Shown here: positions 23,395 to 35,138 of the stretch, piece after piece
Layout: each line of letters begins with the position of its first letter
Position numbering within the stretch: position 1 is the first letter of the stretch
DNA from: Sorghum bicolor
Taxonomy: Eukaryota > Streptophyta > Magnoliopsida > Poales > Poaceae
Direction: 5' to 3'
NCBI RefSeq assembly: GCF_000003195.3
Contig: NC_012872.2
Location: 50,387,695 to 50,451,694, forward strand
DNA length: 64,000 nucleotides
Made by a program: the position numbers and the translations under genes
The notes under the pieces: generated by a model
Seen by the model: only the letters and a program-made list of their open reading frames with translations
Databases searched by the model: none
Told to the model about the DNA's origin: nothing

Positions 23395-26300
23395 TCACCC
23401 AAACATATTATGCGGAGCAGGGTCAGCCATCAGCGAGCTATGGTGATGGACCATATACCACCTGCCGTTCCAGAGCTCATACACGTTGGTAACATGGAAC
23501 AGCACTGGGTCAACGTCGACATTCGCCTTCATGTTAACCCATGCCACCTCACCGAGCACACGGACACGGACATCCCTTATCTGGAAGGCAATGCCCTGCC
23601 CTCCATCTTGGCCCCAGTTGAATAGCAGGCCCCAGCTCTCCATCACTGCGTTGTATCTGAGAAAGAACGGAAATGGATGGGCGCATTGACACAAGTAAGG
23701 CCTGTTAGATAATGCCTCTTCAACAGTTTGATAAGAAAATCAGTACTCATAAGGGGAAATAAAAGGCTTTTTACAATTTATTAAATACCAAAAATTCATC
23801 CAAAATACAACACAACAATACTGAGGTGTAGATTAGCATCTGTGACCTGACACACCAAGCCTATAGTTTTTGGATTAGTTCTATACTTATATGGTATGGT
23901 TAGCTTGGTTAATAACAGATGGTTAATTACAGCCTACCACAAGCAGCAACCAATGGGTCCCGATACTGCCAAAGCATACCAAATTTAAGTTCTCACAAAA
24001 GAAACGGATATTTCAATGAGCACATCTTCATTTATGTTCACAGGTACAAAGGTTATTCAAAAGTGTACTTCATAAGATGAAAACTACATGTGTGCACACT
24101 GTTTTAAAAGGCAATCCCCCTAGCCCACCTAATAAGAGATGAGGCGCTAGATACCCTTCAGCTGCTTATGTAGCATGTAGTGATTTTTCAGACAGTTGTG
24201 TATGTATAACTAGAAACTAGCACTTTTGTCCTCCCACCCCAAAAAAAAACACTTCAGCATAGTTGCAAGATCTCAACAGTTGGAGCTACTAGAAGGACAA
24301 GCACAAAGGAAAGAACAAAATTTGAATATGAAGAAACTCTACATATAAGGATAATAATAATAACAGAATGGCAGAAATTGGCATACCTATGCATAGGTGT
24401 GACCGTCTAATAGTATTATATATGAAATTATACAGTATAAAAATAACTAAGCTTCACAAGTCACAACCTATTTCTCACAGATATGGGCACAACTCTATGG
24501 TAGGGAAGACTTAAAAAACTACTACTCTAGCCATGGTCTTATACATTGTGTCTAAGCAAGCACGATTCACAGCATGTATGGTCTTATATGCTGTGTCTAA
24601 GCAAGGACAATTCATAGTGGGCATGATTGGTTGGCCGTTTCCAGCCAGCACAGGCCAGGGAGATGAAGCTCCACACAACATGTGCCAGGGCATGGCGTGC
24701 GGCATGCAGCAAGCCTTGGCAAGCCTGGCTGTGGGGAAACGAGAATCAATTCCGTTTCCTCCGAGCCTGGCTCATGGGAGCGTGAGCACGCGCTGTGACT
24801 CTGCGAGAGAGAACAGGTGCAGCTACAAGCCAGAAAGCAGGCAACCAAACAACAGATGTGCTCATCTAGTACGTACTTATACAGCAAAGTTTAAGAAGGC
24901 GCTAGGCGGTTTCTAGGCGCTGACCCATAGCCTAGAGCCTAGGCGAGCATAGGCGTTTCAAGGCGTTTTCCTAGGCGGTAGCTAATACATGTATATATAC
25001 TTAAATATACGTGAAAGAAAAGAAAAAAATTGAAAAATCTGTGGACAGAATGGGGGAAAGAAGAAAAAGCCCATTTAATGGCCCAACTCTCCCTCCACAG
25101 CCCCCACCGAAGCCTTATCCTCTCCCCTGCTCTGTTTCGTTTTCTTCCTTTTCTCTTCCTCCCGAGTCTCGCAACCGCTCGACACGTTCCTTGCAGCCGC
25201 GAGCTGCTCGCTCTTCCTTCCTCCCGCCGCCAGATCCACCACCGTCGGCCTCCTCCCTGTCGCCTCCTCCTCCTCCCCCTCCTCTGCCGCCCGATTCCCT
25301 GCCTCCTCCTCCGCTGCCAGCGGTCTTTGCTGCGCCTCGTCCTCCGCTGCCGGCTCTCTCTGCTGCGCCTCGTCCCCAGGTCATTGGATCTGCACATGGG
25401 GACACCGGGGCGCCACAGTACCCCCTCCACCTCCCCCACCAGCACCGCCGACGAGCTGGCACCACCTAGGGGTCCGCCTACCCCCCTAGGCGAGGCGGAC
25501 ACCCTCCGATTTGCGACTAATCGGGCCTAGGCGGAGCCTAGGCGCTGCCTTTTTGAACCATGTTATACAGTCAACCAAACAAAATGATGTTGCACACAAC
25601 AGGCATGTCCTAGCTCAGCCAAGCTCATAAGAGCGAGCCAGGCTCACCTCAGCACCAAACCAATCAGGCCCAGTGTGTACTCCCTCCGTCCCAAAAAGAC
25701 CGCTGTTCTAGCTTTGAACCTGGACAAACATTTGTCTAGATTCAAAGCTAAAACAACAGTCTTTTTAGGACGAAGGGAGTATATGTTTTTTTCTGAAGAA
25801 CTATCAGCAGAGCTTTTCTTTGCAAAAGAAACAAAATTAATAGTTACAGTAATGCAAAATCATGTGTTGAACCAAAACTTCTCTGCTTCTCCACCAATGA
25901 TTCATACCACGATAGTGTGTAGGGGTGTGTGTGTGTGTGTGTGTGTTTCTGAAGAACTATCAGCAGAGCTTAAAGTTTGTAGAAGAAACAAAACAATCAT
26001 TACAGTAATTCATTGATATGTGTGTATATACCAACTGAAAGCTTCTCTGCTTCTCCACCAATGCAATGCAAGGATACCTATCGGTATCTCTCTAACAGGT
26101 ATGAAATTGTATCAAACAAAATTTACTTCACATTGACCTAACATATGCAGCGAGTTAAAATTAATTTGCTAAGAACCTTATAACATACTCCATTCATTCT
26201 GCAATGTGTCTATGGCCCCCATCGGACACAGAGCAAGGAAACCTAACATCTATGCAAACGAAGCAATACATCAACCACAACTATAGGTGCACACCCCTTG

Positions 26301-28262
26301 GAAGATACAACTCAAGAAGTGTGTACATGCATTGGTTATTCCCTTCCAAATAAACACCTTGCATTTAAAGTCAACAACATAGGAATCATTGAATGGACAG
26401 ACTTGTAAATAAACATAGGCCACATTGGAAAACAGAAGGATTAGAAACCAGAGAATAATTAGAACTTTTGAATCAATCACAGTGAAGTCAGGACATACCC
26501 AGTGCAGAACTCCCCAGTCGCATGAATACACTTGACATAGTCTGCATTAAGCCAAAAACGGCTCATTGCTGGCAAGGCCCCTTCCCTGATGATATTGTAG
26601 AACTCTGCATTAAGGTTAATGATGGCTTTTGTAGCTGCATAGTATGCCTTCCATCCATTAGGAGGATTTATAGTACCCTGCTCCACCGTAAAATCCTGCA
26701 AGAGTTGATTTACATGAAAAGGATGCAAAACAAAGTCAGAAATTATTAAAAAGAATCTTTCACCATAACCACAGGAATTGCCATTTTAAACAGTGAAAAT
26801 GCACAACTTCAGTCACATCAAGGAGTGGAACAAAAGGAGAAATTCAACAAGTTACATCAATAACTTCTTATATCCAATAAAAAGGTCATGTAAATTTGTG
26901 GCAATCAAATGGAACGCAGAAAACTAACCATATATTAAGTTGTGCGGAGAGTTCGAAGGGATGACGGATGACTGTATGATAAACAAACACAGTATTATGA
27001 TTGGCAAGAAGCCTACCCGACAAACAAGGGTACATCCATACATGTGCACAACACAAACTTTCTTGCTTGTAATAGGCAGTCACATGCCTATCGACATGAG
27101 AAGATTGTGAAAACACCAGAGAAGATCCGGAAACTGAAACAATGTTAAGTCTTTCACGTCATATCTGGGTGACTTCCCTTCAGTTCAGAAATGGAAGTAG
27201 ATACCTTGGCAAAGTTCAGGCCATCCTGTGTGTCCAACGAGAGCTATGGATGTTCGCAATGCCTTACCAAAAATTTCAGTTACTGAGTAGGGATGAAAAC
27301 GGTCGGAAATGGTCGGTTATGATACTTACTATGCAGAAACGATTCGCGGTTGGTCGGAAACTCACCATCTTTTCATTTTAACTATTTGTTAATGACATAA
27401 ATGCAGTATTGAAAGAAATTAAAAAAATCAATAGTTAAAATACGGTAATGGTTGAAAACCATCATAAATGATATCACTATTTCAGAATTGAGTCCCCGAT
27501 AAACGGAATCTTCCGTTTTCACTTTCATACCGAACTGAGATAAATCCATATGGGTTCCGGATAGAATAACAGTACAAAGAAAATATCCTATCCCTCCATC
27601 ATATTCAACATGAGCTTTCGAATTAGGTCGTTCCATACCCCCCACCCCTATCCTACCCTCTTTGTCCCTCAATGCAAGCACCCTAACGATATAGTTATGC
27701 ACCAGCAGAAAGGTAATACACCCAAACCTCAAGACAGTGATGGTCCTATTGCAGTGGAAACAAACAGGGACGGATAAACTACATTGCCAATCAGACAGTA
27801 GACCAATCAAGGGGAAGTTCAGGGAGGGTTGTAGGTGCATAAGGCCCAGCAGCACACCTTGTGGTACAGTGCCTTCCAGGCGCCGTCGTCGTTGGCCGCG
27901 CGGCGCATGGCTGAGTTGGTCATGGAGAGACGGCAGAGGCTGGTGTAGTCGAGGTAGCTGAGAGCGTGGGTGGTGATCTCCGGCACGAGCTGCTCCATCA
28001 TGGAGGGCGTCTCAGGCGGAGCCGGCTCCGACGCCTTCTTCTTGTTCTCCCCGCCCACAGCCATGTCGCCGTTGGCGGACTTGGCGTCGCGGCAGCCGCA
28101 GGAGGCGCAGCCGCAGCAGTTGGCGGGAGGGGATTGGTGCTTCTTTGAGGATGCGGGGGAGGAGGAGGAGGAGGAGGAAGAGGAGTGGAAGACCCAGAAG
28201 GCGCAGGCGAGGCAGCAGACGGCGGTGGCACCGGCGGCGATCAGGACTCGGGCGCCGTCCAT
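23395..28262 (-). CDS. SKIP8: F-box protein, SKIP8-like (three exons)
   Basis: Exons 28262-27858, 26695-26499 and 23656-23395 join to 287 residues. The donors are AAG|GTGTGC and GG|GTATGT; the acceptors end TTGCAG and TCTCAG. Residues about 5-26 form a hydrophobic segment (VLIAAGATAVCCLACAFWVF), possibly a membrane anchor or signal, followed by a Ser run and a Cys-rich CCGCASCGC patch. The F-box lies at about 88-135 (MEQLVPEITTHALSYLDYTS). Exons 2 and 3 encode a SnoaL/NTF2-like domain (WLNADYVKCIHATGEFCTG ... VYELWNGRWYMVHHHSS). F-box proteins recruit substrates to SCF ubiquitin ligases through SKP1; the substrate is unknown. Intron 2 (2842 bp) is enlarged by transposon insertions. The gene appears intact and converges on the DCD gene. 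Confidence 0.9.
24533..24622. repeat. 45-bp tandem duplication in SKIP8 intron 2
   Basis: Two adjacent copies with a 45-bp period begin atggtcttata at 24533 and 24578. Both contain gtgtctaagcaag, with a few substitutions. It lies within intron 2 of the SKIP8-like gene. Confidence 0.75.
24885..25562. mobile_element. non-autonomous hAT element in SKIP8 intron 2
   Basis: The 678-bp element is flanked by the 8-bp direct repeat ttatacag (24877-24884 and 25563-25570). Its ends, CAAAGTTTAAGAAGGC and GCCTTTTTGAACCATG, are inverted repeats matching at about 13 of 16 positions. Many TAGGCG/CCTAGGCG units sit near both ends, like subterminal transposase-binding repeats of hAT elements. The centre (about 25080-25440) is CT- and GC-rich with a Pro-rich open frame, possibly captured host DNA. 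There is no transposase. Confidence 0.72.
25680..25779. mobile_element. Stowaway MITE in SKIP8 intron 2
   Basis: This 100-bp palindromic element has ends CTCCCTCCGTCCCAAAAAGAC and GTCTTTTTAGGACGAAGGGAG. It is bounded by the TA target duplication (25678-25679 and 25780-25781) diagnostic of Tc1/Mariner-type Stowaway MITEs. It would fold into one long hairpin. Confidence 0.85.
25789..26063. repeat. direct duplication spaced by a (GT)n tract
   Basis: A block of about 110 bp starting tttctgaagaactatcagcag and ending cttctctgcttctccaccaatg occurs at 25789-25899 and again at 25946-26063. The copies are separated by a short unit and a GT microsatellite (about 25923-25945). The duplication lies just after the Stowaway element in intron 2. 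Confidence 0.75.
27286..27560. mobile_element. possible fragment of a TIR element in SKIP8 intron 1
   Basis: The sequence gtagggatgaaaacggtcgg followed by repeated 'ggtcgg' and 'aacggaatcttccgttttcac' resembles terminal regions of common grass DNA elements that begin GGGATGAAAACGG. I could not find the opposite terminus, so it is called only as a fragment. Confidence 0.3.
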
Positions 28263-28746
28263 GCGGATGCGGACATCCAGGTCGCGGGGGCGACGGCGGC
28301 GGAGGAAGAAGAGGAGGTCAGGGTGTCGGGGTAGGGTTTGGACGGCATCCCATCACACGGAAGAGGAGGCTAGGGTTTTGTCGTTTGGGTTGGGAGGAGA
28401 CGAGATGGGGAATGAGCACGGAGCACGCGGGGTGGGAGGGTGGTTTACTAGTTTTCCGTTTCGGATCGAGGAAGACGAACAGAGAATGGATACGATGCCA
28501 CTTATGAACGGGCTTGGGTTGGGCTTGGGCACTGTCACCGTGGACGCAATCGCCGGATCGGCGGCGTTCGGTTCCGGGAAATCGTCGAATTCGGCGTTAT
28601 GGTCGAGGGTGACAAGTTAGATGTCGACTTAAGTAGAGAGCTAGTAGTAGCAACTCTAGCAATGTCTTTACTTCGAGCCCCACATATGAAATCTTTAGGT
28701 TTTTCTGTCAACACTGTTCGGCTCACTATATTTTAAGGTACGTTAA

Positions 28747-28965
28747 GGCCTTGTTTAGTTCTATTTTTTTTAAAATAAATATTGTATCACTTTCATTTGT
28801 ATTTGATAAATGTTATCTAATTATAGACTAACTAGACTTAAAAATTTATCTTGTAAATTACAGTCAACTGTGTAATTAGTTATTTTTTATCTATATTTAA
28901 TGTTTCATGCATATGCCATAAGATTCGGTGTGACGGAGAATCTGAAAAATTTTGCAAATAGCTAC
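28747..28965. mobile_element. MITE, GGCCTTGTTTAG family, upstream of SKIP8-like gene
   Basis: It starts ggccttgtttagttctat and shares the family core ('attgtatcacttt..tttgtatttgataaa', 'gtgtaattagttattttttatctatatttaatgttt', 'ataagattcggtgtgacggagaatct'). The right terminus is damaged. It lies about 500 bp upstream of the SKIP8-like start codon. Confidence 0.6.
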
Positions 28966-31085
28966 CGGGGTTTAAGTCTCTAACTTAGCATAGGTGCTCC
29001 CATTATCTTAGATTTTTTTTCTAGGATTTAACGGTATTATTCTTTGAGTACTAGACGACGTGTCCATCAACAACAAGGCACATATGGTGACATCATTAAT
29101 CTCGATATTTAAGATTTGCTAGTACAACTCGGTTCTTTGGAGGTGCTCATAGGGGTAAGGTGTGCACACATGCGTTCATATAGGTGAGTATGCGCTCATT
29201 TTGTGAGCGTCTGCTCTCAAAAAAAAGTTTGAGGATATCTTTACACAGAACGATATTTGGATGTAACTCAGTCTCACCAAAAAAAGTTTGAGGGTATCCT
29301 TATATAGAACGATGTTTGGTTCGTACCCTTAACAGATATCTCTAATAGGAGAATATTCTTCTAGTCTAAATAGATGTTGAATGTCCTACCAAAACAAAAA
29401 TATTGTCTAGTTTTCTAATATATGTAATTAAAACTATAAATAATTGAGGATTATTATTTATTAGCATGTTATATAATTGTTTAGTAGTTATGATGGTAAA
29501 ATTAATTTTGATAAATGCTAATATGTTGGTTAGTGCATGTTTTGTATGCCAACTAGGATAATAGTGGTGTTAATTAGCATATTTTAATTGCAATTAGTGA
29601 TTATCATGACAAAAATAGTGATAATACATATTTATCAGTGCATAATTGGCTGTTATTTTTGAATGATATAAATATGATTAGTCAAATATTCTCATCCATC
29701 CACACTCATCCATCTAACCAAACAAAAAATAACTTGCTCCATCCATTCAACCAAACAAGTAGCATGTATATCCATATCCCTAAAATTTATGGATGACCAA
29801 TGGTAGTTTAGTTTTGATAATTGAGTGACTACTTTGATGAACTAATATGTGCTTATGTTGAGATATAACGATGATTAGTCCACAAGTATACTGGTGTAAG
29901 CAACACTTAAAGTCATGATGGATAGACATCTTGGATTGTTGCAAGTGTTCAACTAGTGTGTTGAAAGAACTAATTGCATATGAGCCATGTCATGATGTCA
30001 TGTGGTTAAGTCGATTTGGCTACGATGGACCGAGTTGCAATAAAGAAGATCAACTAGAGGCTTGGGCGTGATGGACCATCAAGGCGGTGAAGCACGAGCA
30101 GAGGGTTCTGGGTGTCGATGGATCGAGGCAATGGTGAAGAACAAGCGAAACTATAATCAATGGACTAATAATACCTCATGATAACATGAAATGGTGAGAG
30201 ATCTAGATAGTAAGTGAACAAATGGCCAACTTGGTTCATCACACAGTGAACTTAGATTAGATCTTATGATTCTAAATAAATTTGTCTCTATACGTATGCA
30301 CTAGTATAAATCCTCACTGTGTGGAAAATCAAGACCTCTCCTATTATAATCATAAAAAAAACAGTTCCTTGACATCCATGCATAACATTCTTGCCAACTT
30401 GATGAGAGATTATATTTACAATGTTTTATAATTTTTTAAAAGAAGTCGTAGAACTTGATATTTAAGTAGCAACGCATGGATAACATAAATATTAATGTTA
30501 TGAATTAATAGGTTAGTGTGCATTCAATGGAAGAATTTTTTTTTGTCAAAGTTATTTTAATTTCATACAAACTTTAAAGGTTACCAACATTAACTTAAAC
30601 TAGGAGGATTTCCCGCACATTGCTGCTGGTATGAAGAGAGATATAAATATGTTAGAATATTAATCACTAAGAATATATATATAGTGTTGGTAATACAACA
30701 ATATATGTTAATAAATAATGTGTTTTGCTAATGTGAATAGCTTGAATAAAGACATTGTCATGTGTTAGTTAGATATGTTAGTGGATGCTGATGTGGACAC
30801 TTTGTATAGCAAGAAGTTGAATGTGCTAGTGGGATGTTCTAGTGGATGCTGATGTGGACACTTTGCATGGCAAGAGAAATAACTATTGAGGTTTATCTTT
30901 ATAAAAGATATATATTATGAATGCCATAATCACGGTAAGATAATAAAAATAGAGTATTAATTAATAGATCTCTGTTGCAACTTAGAGTAACAGACTTCAA
31001 AGAGGCTAAGCAATCTACGTCCATAAGTAGCCAAACACACTAAGGATGATAGAGGTCGGCGGTGAGAAAACTATAAGCGAGCGGG
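28966..31085. other. AT-rich intergenic DNA with old repeat remnants
   Basis: No gene is supported. Short tandem duplications are visible at about 29226-29330 (units with aaaaagtttgagg(g/a)tatc) and 30765-30890 (gtggatgctgatgtggacactttg twice). From about 29805 to 30350 the text (ttagttttgataattgagtgac..., gattagtccacaag) looks like a strongly decayed LTR of the Copia type, but I cannot place its ends. Confidence 0.4.
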
Positions 31086-31093
31086 TAGTGACT

Positions 31094-31582
31094 AAGGATG
31101 GCAACGGGTCGGTTTTGGTTCGGATATCCATGGGTTTCGGGTCCAGCGGTTTTGGTTTTGGTGGTAGTTTTTCGTCCACGGTTTTCGGATTCGGGGCCCC
31201 GAAACCGATCGGGTTTGGTTTCGGGTTTGGTTTTCCACCCGTGGATATCCAATGGATATCCGAAATAAATCATTTGGAATTAAAATTTGTATTTTATAAT
31301 ATGATAATAATAATTTATTTACTTAGATTATTAAATTTATTCAAAGTTAACTCATGAAAATATTTATTATTTGTTACATCTTGTTTATACATGTGAATAC
31401 GTGTCTATATATCCGCGGGTTTTGGATAACCATTCGGGTTTCGGGTATCCGCGGGTTTAGTTTTGGTGTTGAATTTCCACCTGAAACGGTTTCGGTTTTG
31501 GTTTCGGGTTTCGACTTCGGGTTTCGGTTTTGGGTGCATGGAGACTCCACCCGATCCAAACCCGACCCGTTGCCATCCTTAG
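31094..31582. mobile_element. TIR element with 8-bp target duplication
   Basis: The 489-bp element has ends AAGGATGGCAACGGGTCGG and CCGACCCGTTGCCATCCTT, a perfect 19-bp inverted repeat. The 8-bp direct repeat tagtgact flanks it (31086-31093 and 31583-31590), though two extra bases (ag) precede the right copy. The inner arms are rich in GGTTTTGG/GGGTTTCGG units in inverted orientation. The 8-bp duplication fits hAT-like or similar non-autonomous elements. No transposase is present. Confidence 0.72.
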
Positions 31583-31590
31583 TAGTGACT

Positions 31591-32191
31591 TGGAAGATGA
31601 AAGCGATCTGTTGCAATGCATAGGCACTTTTGCTAGTAAGAATATAAATTAGGCAAATATAAATTAGACCGAGCCAAAAAACACTTTATCTGTCCACCAG
31701 CAGTAGTTTTTGTCATTGTTCGTCCATCCAACACCCTTCCCATCGGCCCTGAGATTAAGCCAAACATTAACTCGCATATGCTTACATATTGCATTGGTCC
31801 AAAAAAATGCAATTGTAGATTTGGATAAATCAAACTTTCTTAAGTTTGATTAAGTTTATAGAAAATGATATCAATAACTATATTTTAAAGGTTTATTATG
31901 AAAATATATTTTATAGCTAATATATATTTATTAGGTATCTTGAATGTTAGTAATTGTTTGTATAGATTTAGTTAATTTTGAAATTGCTTGACTTCCCAAT
32001 AGGTGAGAATTGCTTTTTTTAATAGAGATAGTGTACATGTACATCAAACATTATCTAGGGATATATTAGACCTTTTTCTAAAAAAAATCCTCTTATTCTT
32101 AGAGTTAGAGTGAGTCTTTATGCCAAAAAATCCATAAGCTTTGGTGTAAAATTAGAACTTCGATTAGGATCATGCCCGTGCGTTGCAACGG
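31591..32191. other. intergenic flank of element E
   Basis: This is AT-rich sequence without a supported gene. It ends in cccgtgcgttgcaacgg; the aacgg at 32187-32191 is the duplicated target of element E. Joined to the other side (gaac at 63423), the original site reads cccgtgcgttgcaacggg, which can form a small hairpin. Confidence 0.5.
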
Positions 32192-34027
32192 TGGTCCTAA
32201 TATGGTTAGAGGGGGGTGAATAGCCTATTTAAAAATTCTACAAAATCACTAGAGCAAGAGGTTAGTAAATAACAAAGCGAAGCTTTTTGCTCTAGCTCTA
32301 AAGGGGTGTTTGCAAGCCACCTATCCAACAATTTTAGTTGATATAATCACTAGGCACACAATGACTATGTCACTACTTACACTAGAGAGCTAACTAAAGT
32401 TTCTATACAAGTAAGTAAGCTACTCTAGTTTGCAGAAATGTAAGAGAGATGGTTTGATCTTTATACCGCCACGTAAAGGGGATGAACCAATCAATAAAAT
32501 GAAGTCCAATCTCGGGGAGAAATCCAATCAACAAACACAATGGAGACAAACAATTTTTCTCCCGAGGTTCACGTCCTTGCCGGCACGCTACGTCCCCGTT
32601 GTGTCGACCAACACTTGGTGGTTCGGTGGCTAAGAGGTGTAGCACGAACCTCGTCCTCACTAGGACACCACAAGAACCTACCCACAAGTGAGGTAGCTCA
32701 ATGACACGAGCAATCCACTAATGTTGCCTTTGGCTCTCCGCCGAGGTAGGCACAAACCTCTCACAATCACCGGGAGATGACCACGAACAATCACCAACTC
32801 ATGCCAAAGCTCCTCCACAGCTCCAAGCCGTCTAGGTGGCGGCAACCACCAAGAGTAACAAGCAAACCCGCTGCTCAACGATCACTAGTGCCACTAGATG
32901 CTCAAACTCTAAGAAAATGCAACTAGGATCTCTCTCAATCTCACTTTGGATGAACAAAACTTGAACAAGGTAAGTGGGATGTGTGGGAGTATGCTCACAA
33001 GGTGTATCAACAAGTTAGAGAGTCAAGAGCGTGAGCATGAACCAGCCAAGGTATATTTATAGAAGTCCCAACCTTCAACTAGCCGTTGGCAGTTTATCCC
33101 ACAGTCTGCGTTCACACCGAACGCGTCCGGTATGAGCTAGACCAGCATCCGGTGCTCCTGACCGTTAGAAAAGTAGCCGTTGCCTCTGACACTGACAAGG
33201 CACCGGACTCTCGCTTTTGAAAATACCGGACGCGTCCGGTGTGCACCGGACCCAAACTCAGGGAGCGTCGCAAACTTGAGCCAACACCGGTCGCCACACC
33301 GGACCCAAACTCAGGGAGCTTCACACGAAGAACTTGCACCGGACGCTAACTCGGACGCGTCCCGTGTCACACCGGACGCGTCCGGTGTGCACTTGACGCA
33401 AACTCAGAGAGTTTTCACCGAGAAGCGATCTCACCGGACGAAACACACCGGACTCTAGGTGGTTATTGTTCCTGAGTCCGGTGCCTCAACTCGGACGCGT
33501 CCGACCTCATACCGGACGCGTCCGGCCTGAACGCGCTGCACGAAAAGATCCTCAACTTCTTCCCTTGCTTCCATGTGCCAACACCAAAGTGTCTCAACAC
33601 TTGTGCTCGTGTGTTAGCATATTTCAAAAACGTTTTTCAAGGGTTACTTAATTAGTTCACTAGGTCCTAATGCATATGCAAGGAATCCAATCACCTAGTG
33701 GCACTTAGACAACCGTTTTCACAACGAGATTACCCCTCTTAATAGTACGGCTATCTATCCTAAATGTGATCACACCCTCTATGGTGTCTTGATCACCAAA
33801 ACCAAAACCCTAAGCAATACCTTTGCCTTGATCTCCATAGGGTTTTGTTTTTCTCTTTCTTCTTTTCCAAGTTGAGCACTTGATCATTGTGGTCATCACC
33901 ATCATCACCATGATCATCACTTGCTCCATTACTTGGCATGTACCAACCTCATTAAGTCTACACACACTTAGTATAGAGGTTAGTACTAGGGTTTCATCAA
34001 TTATCCAAAACCAAACTAGGGTTTTCA
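32192..34027 (-). repeat. 3' LTR of element E
   Basis: The 1836-bp LTR starts TGGTCCTAATATGG and ends GGGTTTTCA. Its partner begins TGAAAGGTCCTAATATGG, so four bases are missing immediately next to the target duplication here. About 33110-33530 is packed with ACCGGACGCGTCCGGT-type palindromes. Confidence 0.92.
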
Positions 34028-35138
34028 ATCTCCCCCTTTTTGGTAATTGATGACAACCCTTTTTACAAAGATTTTCAATAAAATTTTCTAGGATTCATGT
34101 TGCTTGCCCAAGCATTTTACCATGTGCAAAGGTTATAGACAAGTTTCATAAACCCAAATTGGTAGCAATTGCTCCCCCTACATATGTGCTAAGAGTTTGG
34201 ATTTGAAAGCTTGCACATATGCTTGAATAGGAAATATAGGAGTCAATTTCTACCAAATGATGCTAAGGTGTAAAGAATGGACCTTTGAAGCGTGATACCA
34301 ATCGGAGTTGCCAATGTATACCATCCTTAGCACCATTAGTAACTAGACATTCACAAAGACTAGAACACCTCGTGAGATCAACATTATAAACATTGTTCTA
34401 GTACCACTTGTGAAGTAACTAAAAGTCTAGTTACACTACCTATGCATGCTAGTTCTTCATTTCAACAATCAAGCCTACAACTAGCATACACCACACAAGC
34501 AAGACATTGGAGAGAAAGCTTCTAAAGCTAATGCAAATGCAAGCAACCATATGTGATGCACATACAAATGCAACATACAAGTTTATGAGCTTGCTCCCCC
34601 TACTTGTGTGCTTCAAAATTTTAATTGATCCCCTTCTTTTATTATGTTACTCCCCTATCTTAAATCTTTGGGAAATTTTCTCCCCCTTTGTCATCAATGA
34701 CCACAAAAGGTGAGCTCAAATTTTAGATAGGTTAGTGTGAAACCATGTGAAGTGAGATCATTTTCCCAAATTGGTCCAATCTAGATTACTTGCCTAAGAT
34801 ATTTAACTCGGTTTGATCCAAGGACAAGCTTCTTCACACCTCCAAATAAGGGTTATCTTGTACCACGTTGAGTTAAACACTTATAGCTCATATTCTAGAT
34901 CAAACACTAGGATTGCAAGCCCACAAACATGTCATATGCTACCACTAGATCAAGTGAAGCATAGAAGCAATAGTGGTACCATACAAGCATCAAATTCATT
35001 TGATTTTCATGAAAGATCCTAAGACATGTAAGGAATGACTAGATGCACTAAACAAGTCCTTAGCAAAGATGGATGTCATGTCAAACAATTTCACCTTGCT
35101 TTGCTCGAAGGAGAGGCATGTCATATCATGGGGGTGCA
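34028..35138 (-). other. 3' non-coding region and polypurine tracts of element E
   Basis: The tract next to the LTR (34030-34042) reads AAAAAGGGGGAG on the minus strand and is the presumed polypurine tract. Similar CTCCCCCT blocks (plus strand) recur at 34172-34180, 34593-34602 and 34679-34689. The last shares extended context with the true one (tctccccctt..., then a gatgac/gacc stretch). I find no env-like ORF. Confidence 0.6.

Noticed and set aside
25011..25530. Pro-rich proteins encoded in SKIP8 intron 2
   Set aside because: Overlapping open frames on both strands within the CT/GC-rich core of a hAT element; no start context or domain.
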